Shown: piece by piece, positions 10,915 through 23,000 of the stretch
Layout of the letters: each line of letters starts with the position of its first letter
How positions within the stretch are numbered: the stretch's first letter is position 1
Assembly (NCBI GenBank): GCA_030248215.1
Contig: JASANG010001995.1
Location: forward strand, 1-64,000
DNA: 64,000 nt
Source of the DNA: Enoplolaimus lenunculus
Taxonomy: Eukaryota; Nematoda; Enoplea; Enoplida; Thoracostomopsidae
Reading direction: 5' to 3'
Translations under genes and position numbers: made by a program
Notes under the pieces: generated by a model
What the model was told of the DNA's origin: nothing
Database searches by the model: none
The model's input: only the letters and a program-made list of their open reading frames with translations

Positions 10915-12269
10915 ATTATTATGACGACGTTAAACATCATAAGGTATCTCATAATCGAACCAAAGCACTATTTACCTTTTAATGTCAAAACCCAAATTAA
11001 GTAGACAATAACCAGTTCGTATTTGCGTTTTCTAAAAACCTGATGCCATATTCTCAATTGCATGTACCTATCACCACCAGTTAGCGAGAGGTTTTCAAAC
11101 CGACACTCAATGTTGGCACAGAAATAGCACAAACCTCAGGCGAAAAATTTGGTGAACTTCAAAACAAAGAATTCGCTGGTTCGATTGCTGCAAATCCTAT
11201 CACCAACTGTTGCACATCTCGATTTGTGCAAAGTACCGGTGCAAATGCAAAAACGAAATAAACTTCTGTGTTTCGAAGCTAACTGTTCATTAATTTAAAA
11301 GTTACGTGACCTATCGCCAGAGTGAAACCGGATATCCGTCTCCGTTTCTGGTAAAAATCAGTGTTTGCTTCCGTTTCCATTAGAGAAATAACGGAAACTG
11401 CGTTATTTTTACGTTCAAAATTGGTTATAAATCACGTATCTATCTTCCTATTTTTTGTTACAGATGTGCTACAATTGTTTGAAATGAAATAAAACATACT
11501 AAATTTATCTAAAATCTTAAAAATTTGGATGCATCAGTCATTTTTTCATTAATAATTTTTCAAAAAAAACCGGTGAATGAATATGTGCACACACGGAAAA
11601 ATAAAAAATTATTGAAACTTATACTTCAATATCCGTTTTCCGTTTACGTTTTCGTTATTCTGACAAGTACCCGTTTCCAGTTACCTTATTTTTACTATCC
11701 GTTTACACCCTGTTTATCGTCAATTGATAATCGTCGATATACACAATTGAGAATGCTGTCACGTTATACCATTAAAGCACTGTCAAAGGATTTTTTGTAA
11801 ATATGCATTTTACGTTTCATGGAAGCCAGTCCTCAACTGGAAACAGGCGTTGAATCAATTAAGACAGGGTCCATTATTTCGGCATTTTCATTGAAGTACT
11901 TGATCCGAGGAAGTGATCGTTCAGTAGCATAATATATCTTTTACCAGTTTCCGGTGTGCATAGATTGACGTTTAAACTGTCAGATACATAAAACATCATT
12001 GCCCAGTATGGGCACTAAGCGTAAATACAATGCAGTTTGAAACCATGCGAACCTTAAAGTCCATGACGTCATTTCTGTGTATCCGTGACATCAGTATGTT
12101 TGTTCATGATAATTTCTTCTGACAGACTAAACTATATAGACGTCGTGGTTTTCCCACAATTAATGTTCATTCTGTCTGAACTCCAGCATATTTTTCATTC
12201 CTTTTCCGGCAAAATATTCAATTCGTATTCCTTTAAAATTCATTTCCTGCCGCAAACTTTGCGCACAAT
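10915..12269. other. Intergenic, with one hAT-like MITE
   Basis: No gene is supported. The only structured feature is the MITE at 11318-11712. The remainder is AT-rich sequence without clear motifs, holding the presumed 3' untranslated region of the K2P gene at its right end. Confidence 0.7.
11318..11712. mobile_element. hAT-like MITE, family A (CAGGGTGTAAACGGATA ends)
   Basis: The ends read CAGAGTGAAACCGGATA and, inverted, TATCCGTTTACACCCTG. The flanking 8-mers CCTATCGC and TTTATCGT share TATCG in register. The interior aligns base for base with the copy at 23495-23873 (common blocks around 11405-11530) and with the one at 34271-34550. It has no coding capacity. Confidence 0.85.
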
Positions 12270-14886
12270 TCATCCAGAAACCGGATCTTCAAATAACCGG
12301 CCGTGTTCTGGCATGTAACAGACTGTCGTCGCATACGACTCAGTATCGGGTGTTACAATGACGTCGTTACCGGTCGCGGTGACGTCATTCACAACGTCAT
12401 TATTTCCGACTTTCTTTGATGTTTGCCGTTTTCTATTCATTGAGACACGTTTGAACGATTGAGCAAATTCGGTCGGAGCCATTTTACTCCGAAGCACTGT
12501 GACACCGTGGGAAACTCGATCCGCCGTCGCATCTGTTTCGAGCATAACTGATTCTTGCAGAATATAGAAACACATCGAGAATAAACATATACCAAACAAC
12601 ATCAAAGCACAATGATACAACACTATTCGCGACTGTGTCGGAAAGACGTCCCCAAATCCTACCAGGGTAACTGACATAATAATAAAATAAAAACAATTAA
12701 GATATGTCATTTCGCCATCCATCCAATAAAAAAACGCCGCTTCGACTAAAATGTACACAAACGATACTAAGCAGCCAATCAAAAACGGGAACCATTTCGA
12801 ATGACGTCTTTTATGACGTAATGCCGATAATGACTTCATCGTACGAAATTTATATCCAGGGCTAAGATTACAACTCTGATCTTTGCCGCCGTTGCTTCTC
12901 CGGTGTCGGATCCGATAGAATGTATTTTGCCAACTCCATGTCCATAAGCGGATAAAGATAAATCGGAGCCACCGGCCGATCGCTTGAATGAGAGCCAAAA
13001 AGTAAGGAATTCCAACGACTGTGTAAGCAATGGTTGCCAGTTTACACGCGGTGGTGGTCGGATACACGTTTCCGTAGCCTGAAACGACATCAAAGAATTT
13101 TGATGCGAAATATAAAATTTGATTTGTTGCAGCGAGTTCTGAGAAAAATTCGATCAAGTCATTAAAACATGTTATATTCTACTTGTTTGTTGAAAACCTA
13201 TTTCTTACCGGCGGTACGCAGTAGACCGTATTATAGCATTGTAAGAATACGCGGTTTAGCGTTGCATGCATAGGTGTTTTCCGCATGGGGAATAAAATAT
13301 TTGGTAATTTTTGAAAGAAATGTTGAAACTACACGATTGTGAATTAATTATTCCTTCAAAAAATTTGAATAGCAATTTTTCATCAAATCTTGAAATTCTA
13401 TAAATTTAGTTTTTCTCGTTGCCAACCGACAATCATTAATGTAGATGAGGCCATAAATATAGTTTCAAAAAGAAGATTACGCTCGGGATTTAAACTCGAA
13501 CGAATAGTTTTATTTACTTCCACGGATGTAAATGTAATAGTTTTCGTCCGGAAGCCTAGGCTCACACACTAGTAACTTAAAATTAAGTCTTAATAGAGAT
13601 AAATAGTAAATATTCGTGCCAGAAAGTGATATATATAATTATTCCCATCGGTGACCAATACCTATAGTAGTATACGTCGATGATGCAAAAATAATTGCGT
13701 TTCCGAAGTCGCCCATGGGTAGCGAAGGTTTCGAAGAGCAATTTGAGACCAAGTCACACTGTTTATGGCATTGGTCTACGTGATTCAGTCCTTCTCGTAT
13801 GGCATGCCAACAATAAATGGCAGCGCCAATTTTTGTCGAATCATCGTCAACGTCTTCGTTATCAGAAGCGATCAAAGTCAAATTTTTGCCACATTTTGTC
13901 CAAATGTCAGACTGTGCGTCGTTCACTGCTTGGAGACACCGGGATTCGTACGAACGAATTGCGGTCTGTCCAGCGTCGGCGTCAATGTGTCTGAAGTTAG
14001 ACACAATACTCAGCAGCGTAGCGAGGAATTCATTTCTGGAACGGATAACCAAAAATGGGAAAATAGCATTTTAAAAGCGCTCACATATCGTTTATGTCAT
14101 TCATTTCAGAGTTTGTTCAGCATTTTCATGCGTTTCAACGACAGCGTTAAAGACGGGATTCCGTACGAGCGAACGCAGCGAGCGATAAACTTTCATTACC
14201 TCTATTAAATCTAAGATCCAGCCAGCAATATTGTGCCTGTAAAAGAGAATTTTTTCTCCTCCCTGCAATTTGAGAGGAAACATTTTTTACTGGTTGTCTG
14301 CACGCTGACAGCAACACGCTGTAATAAAACTGAAAATACCGGTGATTTCTTAGCAATCAAAATTGTCTACGCACCTTTTGGATTACTCTTTGCGCACAAA
14401 ACTTCACACAGATGCATAGCATAAGCGTTCCCGTAACCAGAAATTGTAAGGATTTATCAAATGGGTCCATAGAAAGTAGCATTCGATGCTTGACTGGTGG
14501 GAACGAACTTATCTGTTCACATGTCGTCATTCATATCGGTCTGCAGTCCGTTCAACTCACCTGAACAACAGCGCCCCCAGCAAGGTAAACACCACCAAAC
14601 CAACAACATAAAACAGTTGTGTGATTCCGTTATTGCCAGGATCAGCCTCGTGACGTTTTGAGTCTATCAGGCGTCTTGACGCGTCTAACACCGATGATAG
14701 GGACATTCTTCGTTGAGGTAAATTCAAAGAGAGCCTCCGTCTCGCCGGATGGGCAACACTCTTGTGTACCCGGATGCCGCATGGTTCGGGCTCGACGTCT
14801 CGCTTGTTAGTTTGGGTTTCGGGAAAAGTAGGCGTTTCAGTTACGTGCAGCCGGACCGGGTAAGATGCGTCGTCGTTGGTTGTCAT
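12270..14886 (-). CDS. Two-pore-domain (TWK/K2P) potassium channel
   Basis: A background K+ channel subunit that works as a dimer in the plasma membrane. Exons on the minus strand are 14886-14561, 14035-13662 and 13078-12270. Phases fit and the product is 502 aa. Exon 1 has an Arg-rich cytosolic N-terminus and M1 (about residues 90-108). Exon 2 is the long extracellular cap loop, with several Cys and N-glycosylation sites (N-L-T, N-C-S), and ends in P1 at T-T-I-G. Exon 3 opens with Y-G-N, so the intron splits the first Gly codon of the GYG filter (G234), a conserved K2P intron position. P2 reads T-L-V-G-F-G-D (filter 374-376) before M4. The ~100-residue C-terminus is cytosolic with basic patches. 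The start codon is the first ATG of an open exon. Which TWK subtype cannot be said. Confidence 0.93.
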
Positions 14887-15451
14887 GTATTTTAATAATG
14901 GGAAGACAGATTTCGGTTGGAGGCAAGAAGTAGTGGCCGCTCAGACTTGGGCATATTTTAACTTATTGATTTTATTGATGAGGTTCTCTGCAAATGTTTG
15001 GTGAAAATTATTTAAATTCACAGTGGCGTTAACAGATATTTACTTTTCGTACGGTATATGCTTCAAGTAAAGAATTCTATGTGCAACAAAATCTATTATT
15101 GACACTTAAAAGACCATGAATGGCAGGCTTAGGCTTACGCTTAGGCTTAGGATTTGTTTGTGCATATTTTATCCACACCTTTAACAAAATTTTTCAAACT
15201 TTGACATAACTTATGAATAAGACATTTTGTACACCAGCGCGTTGGACGTGTGCGAAAAAGTTCGCTTGCTAACGATCTTCAACATGTTAAAATGTAAATT
15301 GCATATTTTTGTCGTCTATGAAAGTAGTTTTATTTTTTTCTGACGAAACGCAGCCGTCAAGCTATTACGACAATTCGTTGGCCGACACGACATAATGTTT
15401 ACGTGTCAAGCTTGACAACTCATCGCTCACACCGATAAAAGCGATATGATG

Positions 15452-15686
15452 CACTGTAAATTTAAATGAGTTGATTAATCAATTCAGCTAGCGACTTTGT
15501 TATTTCTGAATTAGCATCAGTAAACATTAACTCACTCTGAGCTGAGTTGATTTTCACTCTGAGTTGAGTTGACTCTGGTGAGTTGATTAATTAATTCAGA
15601 ATGAATTAAATATACTCAAAATTCTGAGTTCTGGTAGTCCTAAACCAGACTGTGTGTTTCAACAACTCACTGAAATTTACAGGGTG
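15452..15686. mobile_element. MITE with CACTGTAAATTT ends
   Basis: The left end CACTGTAAATTTAAATGAG faces the inverted right end CTCACTGAAATTTACAG. The interior is a chain of short GAGTTGATT palindromic blocks. The architecture resembles the palindrome-capping MITE (same CACTGTAAA end, block-palindrome interior) but the sequence differs, so it is probably a sister family. Confidence 0.7.
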
Positions 15687-16444
15687 ACCGTCGCCGGATT
15701 ACGAGCTTGAGTGCCGGGTTTCGGTTTGCTGAGATTTCGGAGCGTAAATTTGTCGTATTCAATGAAACGTCGGTTTAAAAGTTGTTTGTCAACAAGTAGC
15801 TGGACGACGAATTGTTGTAGATTCGACCCTTAATTATAAATCACAATAAGGGTTTTGTTTTACGTCAACTTGTATAGTGAAATCTTAATGAATTTAAATC
15901 CCAAAACTTTTTCCTAAATCTGACTGGAAGCCTAAGAACAAATCAAACAGCTAACCGACTGCTGTAATTAAAATGTAAAATATCTTTTTCAAAACTTCCG
16001 ATGCGAAAATGCACCACACATCTTTATCGGCTGTGCCTCTTGTGAGTTCGATTGTGTTGGCCCGGCCAGCAGTACACACCACGATACATTTTTGGTATAT
16101 GTTTCCAGCGCTGTCTGGTCAATATATGATTGAAAACTTTTAACAAATTATTCCGAAATATAAAAAACTTGCAAAAATTCGCATTAAATTTGCCATTTAG
16201 TATTCCGAATTAACAGTAAAACCTAAAACGATTCTGAAATGTTTTCGTGCACTTTCAAAAATCAGCGGATGACGAGCATAAAGAAAAAGTTGGTGGTCAG
16301 GGGGACACGGGCGGATTGGTCCAACTCAAAATATTTCTAGCGGATGCGGCTGGTGCCCGAAGCCTTGTGTGCCACAATAAATTATGCACTTAAACTTTTT
16401 ATTTGCTAGTAACAGCTTAATATGTTCGTTTAGATTTGGCAGCC

Positions 16445-16629
16445 TATAGAACGGGACCAGAACATTTTCCTGCGGGGCTGCAATAGAGTCAGCTTAAGCT
16501 TTAGGCTAACTTTTTTGCTTAGACTGAGGTAGGCTCAGGATTAGGCTCATCCTTACGCTTAGACTTAAGCTTAAGCTTAGGCTTAGGCTTAGGAATATGC
16601 TTATACTACTGTTCCAGCCCTGTTCTATA
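16445..16629. mobile_element. MITE with telomere-like (TTAGGC) core, copy 1
   Basis: The terminal inverted repeats are TATAGAACGGGACCAGAAC and GTTCCAGCCCTGTTCTATA. The core is a run of degenerate hexamers of the TTAGGC/TTAAGC/TTACGC kind. Related copies are at 41738-41891 and about 53235-53348. The hexamer matches the nematode telomere unit. Confidence 0.75.
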
Positions 16630-18366
16630 TATGGGCCGAAATGCCTATGTAGTATACACAGCGAAAATTCATTAATTGGTGATTTTGTGTGTTCATGTGT
16701 TATTTACATTTATATCTGTCACTGCAGCTGTTTCTTTAAGTTTGTTTTAGCAAATGGTCACGATGATATATAAAGGAATTTTTTTACGGATAGCTTCCCC
16801 TATAGGAATGTAGATCCTCCTCCCAGCAGCCTTATTATGCTAAACATTTTGGCATCCAAATTGTTTATCTGAAGCTCACAATGTACTTGAAAGACAAGTC
16901 TAAAAGATAAAAACTGCAGTGCAGATGCATGCAGCACGAGTTAAAAGATTTACCACCTTCGCAATTTTAGTATAATTTTTAAATATCGCAAAATATTTGC
17001 TATTATTGCTATTTGCTAAACAAGCTTTAAAAGCTGTAAAACTTCGGAATACAAGAAGTGCCTCTACAACCGGAAATTTCTGAATCAACCAATGATACGG
17101 CGTGATTTAATGTTTTCATTAAGAATGAATGTTTCATCAATCACACTGGTGAAAAATATATGAAAAGCAATGACGAACCCTTAAAGTACTGGCGTCAGAA
17201 CACGAGCGCTGCAAATATACTTTTTGACGATTTTAAGGTTTTTTAACAAAATTCATCTTCGGCGTCAAACAGAATTTGCATCCTAAAATTTATAGAAACG
17301 TAACAGAGTGACAAGTAGTGAAACGACTATGAAAAACACAAATCGTGCAGTTTGTATGCTAAAATTGCAGTTGTAAATTCAATAATTTTTATTGCGTTTA
17401 TTTTTGAACACGTTTCAGTTTACTTTGTTGCCGTCAATTTAACAGCCACTTTGTATATAAATGAAAAACATATTTTGAATGACAACGAATTTTATAACTT
17501 AAATTTGGTATTTCCGACAGAGTAAAAATGGCAATTGACAAAAATATATTCAGAACAGTTGATGATATAGATAGTAAATAACAGTTCTGTCCCTGAAGTC
17601 AAGTCAAGTCTAAAGCTTAAAGCCTAACAAATTACTTGTTCTATACTTTTCGTAATTTTCAAGATTTACAATTATTTATTACAAAACAACCAGAAACAAC
17701 GCAAATACACATAAAAATTTAGAAAAATAACAAACAAATAAAATAATTCATGTCTTCATCTTGCGTAACAAACATTGACACAAAACGCATTGTTTTTCAA
17801 TGCTTCTTGTAACAGTCATTATAAAAATAGCATCATTTTAACAATTTTTAGTGCGCAACAGATATCTTCTGCATTGAGATGCTTGCGTTTAAACGGTAAA
17901 ATCCGCATTTGAAAAAATATTATTTTTTTAATTTTTGTGCGCACATTCTACTTAGAATTAGAGGTCCTCACTCAAAGTAAAGCGTCCCGCCGACTATACA
18001 CTCCGTATACAAAATTTAGGCGAATGTACAGAAAAGGCGTGGAAAAAAATATTGTGAATGACTAATGAATACAGTGAATCTATTTTTTGGGGCCCGTATT
18101 TTCAACTGTGAGCAGCCTTCTTATTCCTAGTTGGTTATTATAGGTTCAGCATTTCAGCAGTTTATCAAAAAAGTGAACAACGCAGTGCACAATTCAACAA
18201 ATTTTTGGTTTAGAATTGTCTTTTTTCTGTACTAATTTTGAAATCGGCAACAGCTTAGCCCATTAATTTGAAAACCTATCGCTAACTGGTAACAGATGCT
18301 TACGCGTTTCAGAATGCGGGCATAGCTCTAACGCCAGAAAAGCGCAAGCCCAACCCTGAACAATAA

Positions 18367-18763
18367 CAGTGGCGGATCAAGAAATTACTAATGAGGCGAG
18401 ATGCACAAGTGGAAAATGTTAAGTTTTGGTACATGTTCATACATATTTTTACGCATACGAAAACTGCCGCAGGTCACAAACAAACTTATACGTACACCGG
18501 TATAGACTGATCCATTACCCATTTCTGCTGGATCCGCCCTATAAGTCTAAATATTTAAGCACAGACCGCACTGTGGTATAGAAAATGGTCAGAGCACATA
18601 GAAAACTAGATGTACTGAGCTTTGGGGCGAAGCCCCTTAAGCACTGAGAAATCTCTAGATATTGGAACAAAAATTTGCATTGTAATTTCTGACAAAGTTT
18701 ACACTCGGCAGCCGGGGGGGGGGGGTGGGATGCATACCCCCATCTCCTCTGCATCCGCCCTTG
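18367..18763. mobile_element. hAT-like MITE (CAGTGGCGGATCAAG ends)
   Basis: The left end CAGTGGCGGATCAAG pairs with the inverted right end CTGCATCCGCCCTTG. The flanks AACAATAA (18359-18366) and AACCATGA (18764-18771) match at 6 of 8 positions. A second, similar end (GGATCCGCCCT near 18531) lies inside, suggesting a nested or compound insertion. A 12-G run sits near the right end. Confidence 0.7.
18714..18725 (+). repeat. Poly-G tract (12 G)
   Basis: Uninterrupted run of G in an otherwise AT-rich stretch, inside the right part of a hAT-like MITE. Confidence 0.9.
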
Positions 18764-19057
18764 AACCATGAGATAAAACTATATCGCGCAGCCTCTAAAA
18801 GTCAAAAACAACTCGCTTCGTTTTCTGATTTCGTTGATCAACAGTGAAACAATTCCTTGACCATTCGAATTTGAAGCTGAGTGCAGATTCGACATAGACA
18901 TTAACTGAAAATCAAATTATATACATATGCTAGTTTTGAAAACTGTTTAAAACTTTTAGAGTAGTCCAGAATTAATAATTTCGGCACACCAAGATACTTC
19001 CAATTCAGCACCCCATCCTCGAATACATCTGTAGCATTTAAGCGCTTCACAGATTTA

Positions 19058-19681
19058 AGCCCTATCCACACGAGCAAGTTTTGCAGCAAGAACTCTCAGC
19101 TGCAACATGCACGAGTTTATTGTAACTGCAACTATTTGCGAGGACACATAATTTTCATTGTAAATCTTGTCTTGGCATGAATTTAATATGAATAATTTGC
19201 AGACGACTTCAATAAATATCAAGCATACGCTATAAATTCTATGTGATGATATTAAAATTCGACTTGCAAGGTTATTCATACCCATGAATTAATTCTTGAC
19301 GCCTATCCTACATAAATAAATTGCAGCTGCAAGTTCTTGGAATAAATTTTTGAAAAAACTTGCTACTGCAAGTTTCAATTGCAAGAAATTCACACGTATA
19401 AAAAAGCTCTACTCGAAAATTTCTTGACTTGAAAACGCTGAAAAAATTTAAAAAGACTGAAAAATTAAATCAGAAGCGCTGAACAACGTGTCCTCCAATT
19501 GGCCAAGCCCATCAAAATGCAGGAGCAGGAAATTCAAGCGACTTGCAGATGCTTTCTCACGTGCGAATTAAATTTAATAGCACAAATTCCAGTGAATTAT
19601 TTGCAGTTCCAAGAACGTCAAAGCTGTTTTGTAACCAAACTTGCACATTTACTGGAAAAAATTACGCTTGTGAATAGGGCT
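19058..19681. mobile_element. PIF/Harbinger-like MITE (TTA target duplication)
   Basis: The ends AGCCCTATCCACACGAGCAAG and the inverted TTACGCTTGTGAATAGGGCT are flanked by TTA on both sides (19055-19057, 19682-19684). The 624-bp interior carries further short inverted CTTGCAGCTGCAAG blocks and no open frame of note. A three-base TTA duplication is the signature of PIF/Harbinger elements. Confidence 0.75.
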
Positions 19682-20011
19682 TTAGTGTGAATAATCGATA
19701 CCAAGCACTGCCTCGCGTGTCCAGGCAAGCGTATATAAGCTTAAAATGGTGAAAATTGTAAATGCAAAATTCCGTGACATTTCCAATCAAAAAATCCTGA
19801 CGGTAAAGGTGAATTTTGTTAATAAATTGAGCTTTAGCAAGCTTTTGAAATCCGTAATGCTTCTAAAACAAAAAATTTAACGGAAGCCCACGATATTTGT
19901 TCAGGTTTATAGCTGCACTGATATAAAACCAACCGGAGAATTTTTGAATATTCAAAATTTGGTTTTAAAAGTTGTGGATTTTTTGCTGGTTTGCCAAACG
20001 ATTTTGCCATT

Positions 20012-23000
20012 ATGAATGGGATATTAGCAGTGTTACTGATGACAGTGTGCGTTGTGATAGTCCACACCGAAGAACGTAAGGCGAATTTGACACTGTTGAA
20101 TTCAGTTTTGACCATATTTTTAAATTATATTTTAACTTTACTAATTAAAGGTAGAAAATAAATGAACTTTAGCTGAAACGTTCTCAGAACTATAGCATTT
20201 GCAGGGTAAATATATAGTGTTCATGCAAAACATCTATTTTTTCTGCTTTCTGGCGGTGCAAGTATGTTCCAGAAGATGCACTACAACTTTTAAACCTTAA
20301 GAATTCTTTTTTTTTATCTCCTAAAATATTTGACGCTTTAGTCTATCACCCAGCCAATTTATTTTTTCCGCAAATTTTAGCTCAGGTTGCGCAAGCGAAG
20401 CCGGGTGAATTTGAGCCGTATCCGAACGTTGAAGAACGTAAGTGCAAAAATTTCTTCCAAAGTATATAGATGAAAAGAGAAAAAACTTTGTCACAGGGTA
20501 GGTAACTGTGTACTTAAGTATATTTTTAACTGTTTTTCGCAATTCATGCAAGCAAAAACTCTACCGTACTGTATTGACCCGAATAAGAGGGGGGACTGAT
20601 AATTATTTGGCCTCTCCAGAGGGTACCCCCCTTGTTATTCGGTTACGGACTGTCATTTATTTTTAACCCACGCTCCGCCACCCTTCGTTACTGATATATA
20701 ACCGATACTGCAACTATCCGTTGAATTGAACGTTTATATGTGTTGTGTCAATAGCTTGAGCGATAGTGCAAGGTTATACGTAGGAATGTACTTTCAAAAC
20801 TTAAGTACGCTTTAATGTTTCGAACTCAAATTATTTGGTCCTGGAGTCATTTATGCGCTACAATTAGGTATAATTGACCTTTATGGACTCTAATTAAGGT
20901 TTAAGGACTCTGTCCGCTTACGGACTCTTATTAGGGTTACGGACTCTTATTGATCGGGACTCAAAATGGGGACCCCTCTTATTACCAACGTCTTACTCGG
21001 GTCAATACAGTAGCATTTGCGAGACGCTGGTTTAGACTATGTTTGTTCATCTGCAACTCTTCTGACAGGACTTCGCTACTTACGTTTTTCTTCTAAAGCA
21101 GCTGTAAAATAATCTGAGCGAGCATTTGACTCTTAGGTAGTCATTGGAATTTTGTCTCGTTTTCACAATAAAATTTGTTTATTTTAGAAGGCTCGGCAGA
21201 CCGCGAAATGTTCGAAGGAGACATTATTGTTCCTGACGGCGAAGAAGGAGTGAGTTTACGTTTTAGGAAGCGACAAAATTTATAAACAGACAGCAACTGA
21301 AACATTTTCCATTACGAAACTTTTACGCTGCATATTAAACATAAAAGACTGACGCAAGTTAAAAGTATGCGATGGACATTCTGATGATTTGCTGATTATT
21401 GTTTTAAGCTTATGGCTTATGATATTGTTTATATTATGGATATACATGTTTGCGGGATTTACAAACTTAACCCTTTCACTCATAGAGTATACTATGAGCA
21501 ACTAAATTCAATAATGTACGAGCAATACACACACTGTGCGCAGTGTTTAATATTTATAACATATATGCGCAGTACAAAATCTCCACAAGACGTGAGAGCC
21601 CCCGCGGGCTCGAGCGTCAAGCTCATATAGATCAGTGGTCATCGTAAACACCTCCCACCCGTGAGACTGGGGTTCGAATTTTACCTTAAAAATACATCTC
21701 ATATGAAATTGAAAATATTCATGTGAGAAAGGATTAAGGTAAAAATGTACGATACCCAAATTTGTTTATTTCAAAAATAGACATTTAAATGTTGTAAAGC
21801 ACAGACGGTTAATACTTGAATGCTTTTTAGTGTTTGTATATTTAGACCGATCGGAATATGATTAGCGATAAAAATAAACGTTGGCCGAAAGTTGGAAGTT
21901 TTGTTGAAGTTCCATACACGTTTCATTCCGGAGTTGGTATGTCAACACTTATAACTATTAAAGCTACGTGCTCTATAAGGTACTGTAGTGACCCGAATTA
22001 GAGGAAGGGACTGATATTTATTTTGCCTCTCTATACGGTGCTCACCTGATATTCGGCTACGAACTGTTACTTGTTTTCAGTTCGCCTCATGTATGATTCC
22101 GACACCCTTTTTGAATTATTTCTTTTGCGCAAAACACTGATTTGCTCTGAAGCATTATCGTTGATTGCCATGTCCGTTAATTTTTTCATGTATTCATGTC
22201 GAGTCCCGATGCTCATGCAACTACTGCACGAAAACCAAGTATTCGTCCAATAATGCAGAAAACGTCAAGGCTCTTGTACACTTGCCCAGTCGCAAAATGC
22301 TTTAACCTGAACCTAAATATTTGCATAAGCCATTATCAATACCTAAATCAAATCCTGAGCCTATTGTTAGTTACGATCGCATGCCAACACATTAAATTTT
22401 TCCTATATTTTTTATTGCAAGACTTTAGCGGCGTCTGGCGGCGCGTGGAAGCGTCTGGTGCAGTAAAGTATAGCACAACTCTTACGCTTTAGGATTTATT
22501 TAGCAGCATTGTGCAGGTAATACTTGTTTGAGTATGATATAGTCGATATCTTATAAATTTTGCTATTCTTGGATTTCTAATTTTGACATATATTTTGTTG
22601 ATTTCAGATGAAGATACGAAAGATTCTGTTCGTAAAGCAATTAAAGACTACGAGCGTTGGACGTGCATTAAATGGGTTCCACGCAGTTCACAAAAGAATT
22701 ATGTCGAATTTTTCATCGGAAGAGGGTAACTTTTGCTAAATTATAAAATTTAAAATTTTATTCCGAACTGCTGGTGCCTTCCAGACAGATGTGAAATCGT
22801 CATGTTTTGATGGCATGTACGCCATTTCTGTAAAATCGTTATTCTGTATATATACATTAAAAATTAAGTTATGCCTTCAGTGACGCATCGACAAATTTTT
22901 ACTTACGCAGTTGATGAAAGTTTTTGGAGCCACTGGTGTGAATAAATTCAATCTGCAAGATTCAAGCCCCGATCCTTTCAGATTGAAGGCGTTTAACATC

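Larger units (their letters stand above)
14887..20011. other. 5.1-kb gene-free, MITE-rich interval
   Basis: I see no supported gene here. It holds a degenerate TTAGGC string (15120-15150) and MITEs at 15452-15686, 16445-16629, 18367-18763 and 19058-19681. It also has a 12-G run at 18714-18725. It should contain the promoters of the K2P gene (left) and the astacin gene (right), but no core element is distinct. Confidence 0.65.

Noticed and set aside
13695-14208. Plus-strand frames of 85-147 codons
   Set aside because: They run antisense to K2P exon 2, whose motifs and splice sites fix the minus strand as coding.
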